Shown: piece after piece, positions 57,818 through 64,000 of the stretch
Layout of the letters: each line of letters opens with the position of its first letter
Numbering within the stretch: the first letter of the stretch is position 1
The notes under the pieces: generated by a model
Databases searched by the model: none
Seen by the model: the letters and a program-made list of their open reading frames with translations, nothing else
What the model was told of the DNA's origin: nothing
Assembly: GCF_000003815.2 (NCBI RefSeq)
Contig: NC_049989.1
Location: 20,932,024 to 20,996,023 of the forward strand
From: Branchiostoma floridae
Lineage: Eukaryota; Chordata; Leptocardii; Amphioxiformes; Branchiostomatidae
Direction: 5' to 3'
DNA length: 64,000 nucleotides
Made by a program: the position numbers and the translations under genes

Positions 57818-58644
57818 AGTTTGGAGAATCGTCGGGAGAAATCAGAGCTCTGCGCGGGTCTCAGCTGCAGCGGCCCTGGCGGCTGAATGAGCTGATTGCG
57901 GGTTCGCACGCGAGCCTGCAGCCCGGCGGCTCCCACAGCGCCTGGTAGGGGCCAAAACAGATCAGCTTCATGGATGACACTCGTTGATATTTTTTGGTTG
58001 AATAAAAATCATGTAAAGTTGAGCCAAAACTGTACAAAGTGGACACAAACGGAGAGGTCGTGAAATAGAAAGGAATTTGAAATGGTTCTGATCTGTAATT
58101 TTGTCGCCTTTTCTGTTGGTCGATGCGTCATTCTCGTTTCTTGATTTCTTACTGTTCAACTTATTTTCATCATCAACATATTTCCTGGCTTTTTCTTTTT
58201 GGGATATTATGTTGCCTCCTCTTGTTACCTTCATCAAATTTAGGGGTTCCACTGGAGGATGTCATCCATAAAATCAACATGCCGTGGCCTCTACGTTCGA
58301 AATGTAGAATCGTGATTCAAGTCTCGCTAAAATGCCGTGAATTGTGTGTGCTGATCTCATCAATCGTGAATTTCCCAGTTTTCATGTTCTTCGTCTTTAC
58401 TGAATGAAGTGTCGTTCGATTTGTACGCTTAATAAGTGCAGCTCCAAAACTAAAGTTACTATGAAAAACCATGTTAATGCTCTGTGTTCTCTGTGAAATT
58501 TGGATGATTCCGATAGACTGGATCGAGTCAAAATAGCGATTTTCGTGACATGAAACAGGAAACAGACTTGCTATGGCCTGTTATGTCCAAAGGCGCCTGC
58601 GCATCGGGACTAATAAAATGTGTTTGTGTGTGTGTGGGGGGGGG

Positions 58645-58744
58645 NNNNNNNNNNNNNNNNNNNNNNNNNNNNNNNNNNNNNNNNNNNNNNNNNNNNNNNN
58701 NNNNNNNNNNNNNNNNNNNNNNNNNNNNNNNNNNNNNNNNNNNN
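58645..58744. other. assembly gap (100 N)
   Basis: Exactly 100 N, the convention for unknown size. It is bordered by TGTGTGTGTGGGGGGGGG on the left and G16 with GGGGGTAGGGGGTG words on the right. Frames crossing it are meaningless. Confidence 1.
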
Positions 58745-59072
58745 GGGGGGGGGGGGGGGTGGTGAGGGGGTAGGGGGTGTTGGTAGGGGGTAGGGGGTGC
58801 GGGTTGCGTGAATTCATCCCACGGCGTTCAACCGTGACCACGTTTCAAAACTTCCATCTATCACTATCATATATCATGTTTGTTTGCAACAATATTCACA
58901 TAAATCATATCTTACACTGTCTTATTTCGCATCTTAAGACGCTACCTTAAGGCTCAATGACTTAAAGGCTGAAGACTATCTTACACAAGACACGTAAAGA
59001 GTTCCTTTGCAACACAACAGTCGTTTCACGAGCCTGCGTCTGGGGCCGGTGAACTTGTGCGACGATCCCGTT

Positions 59073-59085
59073 GTTGCCTGGCAAC
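59073..59085. promoter_or_regulatory. RFX X-box-like palindrome
   Basis: GTTGCCTGGCAAC, an inverted repeat with a 1-nt spacer fitting the RFX X-box consensus seen at ciliary promoters. No adjacent gene is identified, so function is open. Confidence 0.4.
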
Positions 59086-59119
59086 AGGAGTTTTTTAAAG
59101 CTTTCTACAGGTGGGAAGT

Positions 59120-60130
59120 TTTTGTTTTTCTTAGAGATTGTTCTCAAGAAACTACGGTACTTAAAGTGTCTTTGGACCTGTCCATCCAGTCTCGGTGGTT
59201 TTGCGCAAGGAAAGCCTTGTCGTGTCCGGGTTGGTGTGTGCTGAGCTACTCCTCAAGTCTCTCCTCCGTCCCGTCTGACGGAGACGTCAATCATCTCGGA
59301 GCCTTGACAACCTGCTCCCGTGGCGGGAAATGTGGGTGCATACGTCATCAACATGGCGGACGTTCGTACAGGCACGTAGCACGGCTAGCACCAGTCGATT
59401 GTCTGTAGAACACGGGAAATAATAAATCAATAAAAAAAAATGTTTTACACTAAATAAAACATCGTCTGTATTTCCTACTCATTATTTACTACGCATTATA
59501 TTAATAAACTGAATGCATGTTACGTGCAGTATGGCGCAAACAATAAGAATATAGGGCAATCACAATCAGAGATGGCAGATTTCACCCATCAATGTAGCAC
59601 TGCATTGTAGTAAGAATAGAACCAAATTTTACATGAATGGCACCACAGACAAAAATAGCAGCATTGGGGATATGCGCTGTATTGTGTATACTGGTAACCG
59701 TGCACAACACACACGCAAGTAGACAAGCCAAAAACAATGTTTCAGTCCCCTGGGGTGAGGTAACTACAACAGAAACATAAAACCAAAAACAACACTATCG
59801 GCGTCTATAGCTATAAAACTAAAATAATAGACACTTTATAAGTTTACAGATCACTGCCTCATTCGATCACACCACGGGTTAAGGCTATTCAATGGTAATT
59901 CCTAAATTGAAATCAAAAATAAGCAAGATCGCACATAACATAAAACATATGATTCACGTATGGCTATTTTACACAAGAAAGAGCGATCCACTCTATGCGT
60001 GTTCAGGAGTGTTATAGTCCTTGGAAAAAAATTGATTAAAGTAGCTGAAAAACAAATACGTAATATCAGATGACGGGTCAGGTTTCACCGATTGCACATG
60101 TCGTCGCGATCGCGTGCGCAAATATTAGAT
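59120..60130. other. gene-free stretch
   Basis: A frame at 59007-59408 is followed by AATAAATCAATAAAAAAAAA but lacks homology and conserved composition. The remaining AT-rich sequence to 60130 shows no repeat pair or exon I can support. Confidence 0.4.
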
Positions 60131-60136
60131 ATAATC

Positions 60137-60588
60137 TAGCCTGGAGACCAGACTGTTTCCAGGGCTAGCGCCCTTAAATGCTATTTTCTCGGCTACAGGA
60201 CGAATATGTTACCTAGGCAATTTTGTCACAGCTTCTGAGTTAGACTTGAACAATTACTTTCCAATGTGTTTTAGGCGTTTTTGTAGGGCTTTCTATTTGT
60301 ACTTTTGTCTGTTTGTACTTGTCGGATTTCCTTCATGTCCGCCGGCCAAACGAAGAAACAGTACAAAACAGATCTAGAAAGTCCGCCTAAAAAATAGAAC
60401 AAAAACAGAAAACAGGACAAAACAGAAAGTCCGCCGAAAAAAAAACGCCTAAAAAGCCTCTGCTTGGAAAGTGCTGAACAACAAGGCTTCAGGATCTAAA
60501 AGGAGTCAAGATTTCCTCGGGGTAGACTGGCCCTGGAATCGAGGGGCCGACCTGTGTAGGCCCTTGAAGCAGTCTGGCACCCAGGCTA
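60137..60588. mobile_element. MITE with TAGCCTGG(N)CCAGACTG inverted ends
   Basis: TAGCCTGGAGACCAGACTG and CAGTCTGGCACCCAGGCTA are inverted ends with three differences. The interior has AAAACAG and GTCCGCC words. No target duplication is clear. Confidence 0.75.
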
Positions 60589-60643
60589 TATCATAACGTT
60601 AGATATTGCATCATTAAACGCAACAGTGTGTTATGATCGCGCC

Positions 60644-60703
60644 ATGGAATCTGATGTTTTTCTCGCGGCAAAACGCGTCACGTCAGACATGCTAATTCTC
60701 AAG
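60644..60703 (+). CDS. possible short first coding exon
   Basis: A strong start context GCGCCATGG opens 20 codons (MESDVFLAAKRVTSDMLILK) ending exactly at AAG|GTAAGG. A GC box (GGGGCGGGGCGGG) follows in the presumed intron. No downstream exon or homologue was recognised, so this could be chance. Confidence 0.2.
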
Positions 60704-61249
60704 GTAAGGGGGCGGGGCGGGATGGATGATGCTTGGATGGTTAATATGGCTTACTGAATACGGAAAAAACGTAATATCAACACAGGGTGAATGGATGCTG
60801 TACAATTACTAGACACGACTGTTGAAAATAGAAATAGCGCAATGTACCAACTTCCAGACAAGCGAATTTTCGACGGTGAGAAACAAGGTCAGCTGCAGGA
60901 TTTAAGTATTTTTTTCTGCAAGTAAATTTCAAGCAGCGAATGTACACGTATTGATGTAATTTTAGGGCTTATTTTGAAAATGAAAACTGGGCAAAACACG
61001 ACGCGCACGGTCTGTTCTGGAGGATGAAAAAAGAGGCTGATAAAAAAACCTAAACAACAAGAATATTTCAGAACCACTAGTGCTATCAAGAGAAGAAGAA
61101 AAAGGATACTGACAACCGTATCAAATGAAAAAAAACAGTGGCTTTGGTTAACCTCTTTCAAGAAATCGTTTGCCTCCCCCCCCCCCCCCCAAGCACAACC
61201 CCCAACCCCCAACCCCTCCCAAAACCCTCAAACAAAACCCACCTTTAAC

Positions 61250-61349
61250 NNNNNNNNNNNNNNNNNNNNNNNNNNNNNNNNNNNNNNNNNNNNNNNNNNN
61301 NNNNNNNNNNNNNNNNNNNNNNNNNNNNNNNNNNNNNNNNNNNNNNNNN
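61250..61349. other. assembly gap (100 N)
   Basis: Exactly 100 N. The left border is a C14 run followed by AACCCCCAACCCCCAACCCC, which would form G-quadruplexes on the minus strand. Confidence 1.
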
Positions 61350-63275
61350 CACGAAATATATATTACCCCCCTGCCTAATCGTCCCATCGTAGGATTTTCA
61401 CGCGGTAGGACTATTGCCCAGAGGGAGAGAGCTGCACTGGCCCCGTAGAGAGCCTGCACTTACTACGGTAGGCCGTGCCACAAGGAGTCTGGATTCCAGG
61501 TTAGCGAACGCGCCGCGCCGGTAAAATACGCCATTATTGATTCTAAACGACGTGTCGTCCGTGACACGGTTTCTTAACGATGTGATGCGGTCGACACGGA
61601 CACTTAAACTTAAAAGATGTCTTAGAAGACAAGACGCTCTCCTCAGAATTTAAAGACACTTCATCAACCTTAAGCTTAATGGCCAGTAGGGCGGCTACAA
61701 AAAAATACATTTTCTCTTGAGTTGAGCTAGCGCTTGCCGCAGCTCAATAGAGAAGGGCCCTATGCAGGAAAATATGCGGGCGCCTTGATAATACGATCTA
61801 TGCACGATTCCCTGCGTGAAAAATCTACCTCAGCACCAGGAAAAAAATTGAGAAAAAAAGATGAAAAACATGCGTCTAGAATATACCTGAAATTTAGTAG
61901 ACGATACGTATACGGTAGATACGTATCTTAATAGAAAGATGTAGAGATGCTACATACACTTGATTAAAATGGCGGAAAAATGGGGGTCAATATCTGTATG
62001 CCGGCGGTCTAGGAAAGGATGGCATATTCCTGCCATGAAAATGATACCTAATTTTGAGATTCATCGAATAACCAGGAAAATGGCAAATATGTGAAAAATA
62101 TAAATAAAGGCGTCTCAAAGCACAGAATTTCTGTAAACAACAACAACAACAACTACGTCATGATTATGGAAGGTCGGAGAAGCGTTCTTGTTGACGAGAG
62201 AAAAATGGCGGGAAAATTAGGCTGCGCGCACGCATGGCGGTGGTGCGGGAAAAGGGGGCGGTACCACACTGGCAGGGCAGCGCGTTGTCAGTCAGTAGGG
62301 CTATCGAACTTTCCTCTTCACACGATTTCGGCTGATTCTGACTCGTGTTGTAGCTAAAACATCATGAGGGCAATGATAGAAGGGGCTAGTCTCTCCCAGA
62401 CTGACTACGCTGGCTGTTACAGGGAGAATAATTTGCCAGGGGAGTTTTGCTACCAGAGGATCTGGTCGGAGCTGAGGGGAAATATGAATCTCAGCGTGGA
62501 CTGTCTCCCCTGGCCAATTTCCTTTTTTTGCCGAATTGTACGATCCCCGCATCCCCGAAGTAAGGCCTGGTGGAGGATAGAAGGAACTATCAGATATTCT
62601 AGGTTGCTGGATTGATAAATAGATTAAGAGAATTGACTAGATAGGCTGAATTTGCAGACGAGCTCGACGGTCATAAAATGACACATTATAGCTAAAATGC
62701 CTTAGACGCTTAGTCCAAATCATTCGCTCTATCTGGCCAATTTAGGCCATTTTTCTCGCTCGGCATCCAAAGTCAAAGTCTACCTGCAGGGATGAGCCAT
62801 TTTTTCCCTGCGGTTTTATGATGTTTCAGCCCCTATGCGTCACCATTCCGTCTGTTTCACAGCCAGGGAAAATGCGAAGGAATTTTTCCTGCACGATTTC
62901 TGAACCCGCCTGGGAATTTTCAGCGTAAGGGTCGCCATTTTTCCCCCTGATGTTTTGTTTTTATTTCTGATTAGTGTCCAATGGAAGTTGTTTTGCATAC
63001 ATGTAATTCCAACACATCATCGGGTTTTTTATGAGTAAAAAATTGGGTTTGAAGCCGCAAAATCGTTTGACTGAGAAAAAAAATCCCGATTACGGATCAG
63101 TTTAAAAATAGTCATTCGTCATCGGCCCTGTGTGGGTGTTATCTGGGTCTTAGTCACTCACACCATCGCTGGTCGCGTGCCAGCCGAACTTCGGCCGCTC
63201 TTGTTCAAACCCACACGCGCGATTGTTCCACAATGTCACTACAAAACCCCTGCAATTTTCCCGCACGCGACGTAC
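61350..63275. other. gene-free right flank
   Basis: Short frames (for example 62091-62357 around AAAATGGCGGGAAAATTAGG) have no homology. Composition alternates GC-rich and AT-rich and I see no exon, RNA gene or clear element until 63279. Confidence 0.4.
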
Positions 63276-63278
63276 GTA

Positions 63279-63480
63279 TAGCCTGGGTACCCTCCGGAAA
63301 GTAGTTCGCTCCGGCGTTTATTATACGCTACCGGTACAGTCGATTCTCGCTCTGACATTTATCATACACTACTAGTATATACAGTCGCTTCTCTGCTGTT
63401 TTAGAAGAAGCAGAAGTAGATGTAGCAGAAGTGAACATATGAGCGAACTCACTGTGACTACCCGGATAGCACCCAGGCTA
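63279..63480. mobile_element. MITE with TAGCCTGGGT inverted ends and 5-bp target duplication
   Basis: TAGCCTGGGTACCCTCCGG and CCGGATAGCACCCAGGCTA face each other; ACGTA flanks both sides (63274-63278, 63481-63485). Termini resemble those of 60137-60588, so probably the same superfamily. Confidence 0.8.
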
Positions 63481-64000
63481 ACGTATACATATACACGTAC
63501 GTAGCGCCGCCAAGATTGAAAACAACAACCGCGACGGCTCTCTATACAACCGTCGTTATAATCGCAATTAACCCTTTGATTAGGTTAATTTCTTAAGAAA
63601 GGCAGAACTTAAGTCTTCCTAACCGCAGTGTTGCAGAGGTTATGGTCTTCGCGGTGCGAGTTAAGTCTTGATCGCCATAAAAAACAACAATCCATTGGAA
63701 GGTATTAAGAGAGTCGGCCAATGGCCAACGGTATGCACTCAAGCGATGATGTCATTCTGACCGGGTCTGCACCCCTGCACAGCTCAGTGCGTCAGGGAGC
63801 TCGCGTCTTACAGTCTTTTCATTTTCTTGCAAGACTCAGCGGTTTTTCTGCGACCTTGGTGCAATGCCAAGACAAACCGTGTTGCATTGCAAGACGCCGA
63901 AAAGACTTCGGACCGAGCTCGCGATGCGGAACCGGCTTGCATAATGAGCTGGCGTCACTTTCCCGCGCTTTGCTAGCTGTCAGACGACCGGACCTGGCTA

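Noticed and set aside
58550-58841. Frames across the first N gap
   Set aside because: They translate N and flanking G runs.
59007-59408. 133-aa frame followed by AATAAA-rich sequence
   Set aside because: No homology, no conserved motif, contains a donor-like site near its start; open by chance in GC-rich DNA.
61170-61249. Telomere-like CCCCAA repeats
   Set aside because: Irregular spacing and not the metazoan TTAGGG repeat; better seen as C-rich low complexity at a gap.
61148-61459. Frames across the second N gap
   Set aside because: They translate N and flanking C runs.

Overview
The window looks like an animal, probably cephalochordate (amphioxus, Branchiostoma) genome assembly. Two vertebrate-like genes have short exons, GT-AG introns of 0.3-8 kb and conserved proteins. 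The rest is dense with MITEs, minisatellites, tRNA-derived SINEs and LINE 3' ends, and there are two 100-N scaffold gaps. The taxon is an inference from gene content, an amphioxus-style LRR receptor and the repeat style; no marker locus proves it.

Left edge to 34.3 kb: a head-to-head pair. On the minus strand are the first two coding exons of SPRING1 (C12orf49, the Golgi SREBP-pathway regulator), running off the left edge. Facing away on the plus strand is a complete RNFT1/RNFT2-type membrane RING ubiquitin ligase: eight coding exons (3471-34302, 413 aa) plus an inferred 5' leader exon. The two start codons are about 660 bp apart and share a short promoter. SPRING1 and RNFT2 are also divergent neighbours in human (12q24), so this is old microsynteny.

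The most unusual signal is inside RNFT. Three of its eight coding exons are bordered by direct tandem copies of their own truncated edge including the splice site: ten acceptor copies at exon 6 (15560-16504), six donor copies at exon 8 (27945-28783) and two acceptor copies at exon 9 (34041-34230). The introns also hold many MITEs that share a CAGGGCTCRAAAT-type terminus but carry different internal words repeated in both orientations.

34.3-43.9 kb: RNFT 3' UTR and downstream sequence, local duplications, and a duplicated exon-like segment at about 41.1 and 42.2 kb. The second copy carries a MITE with 11-bp target duplications exactly at its acceptor. 43.9-46.9 kb: a single-exon-coding LRR transmembrane receptor with a tyrosine-rich tail broken by a late frameshift, followed directly by a 5'-truncated LINE 3' end.

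47-64 kb: no gene I can name. It holds tandem arrays (47.3-47.9, 49.7-51.0, 51.8-52.5, 57.2-57.5 kb), two SINEs, foldback elements, a hAT-like MITE with 8-bp target duplications, promoter-like GC-rich stretches near 55.4-55.9 kb, an RFX X-box-like site and one possible short first exon at 60.6 kb. Both assembly gaps abut G/C homopolymer tracts.
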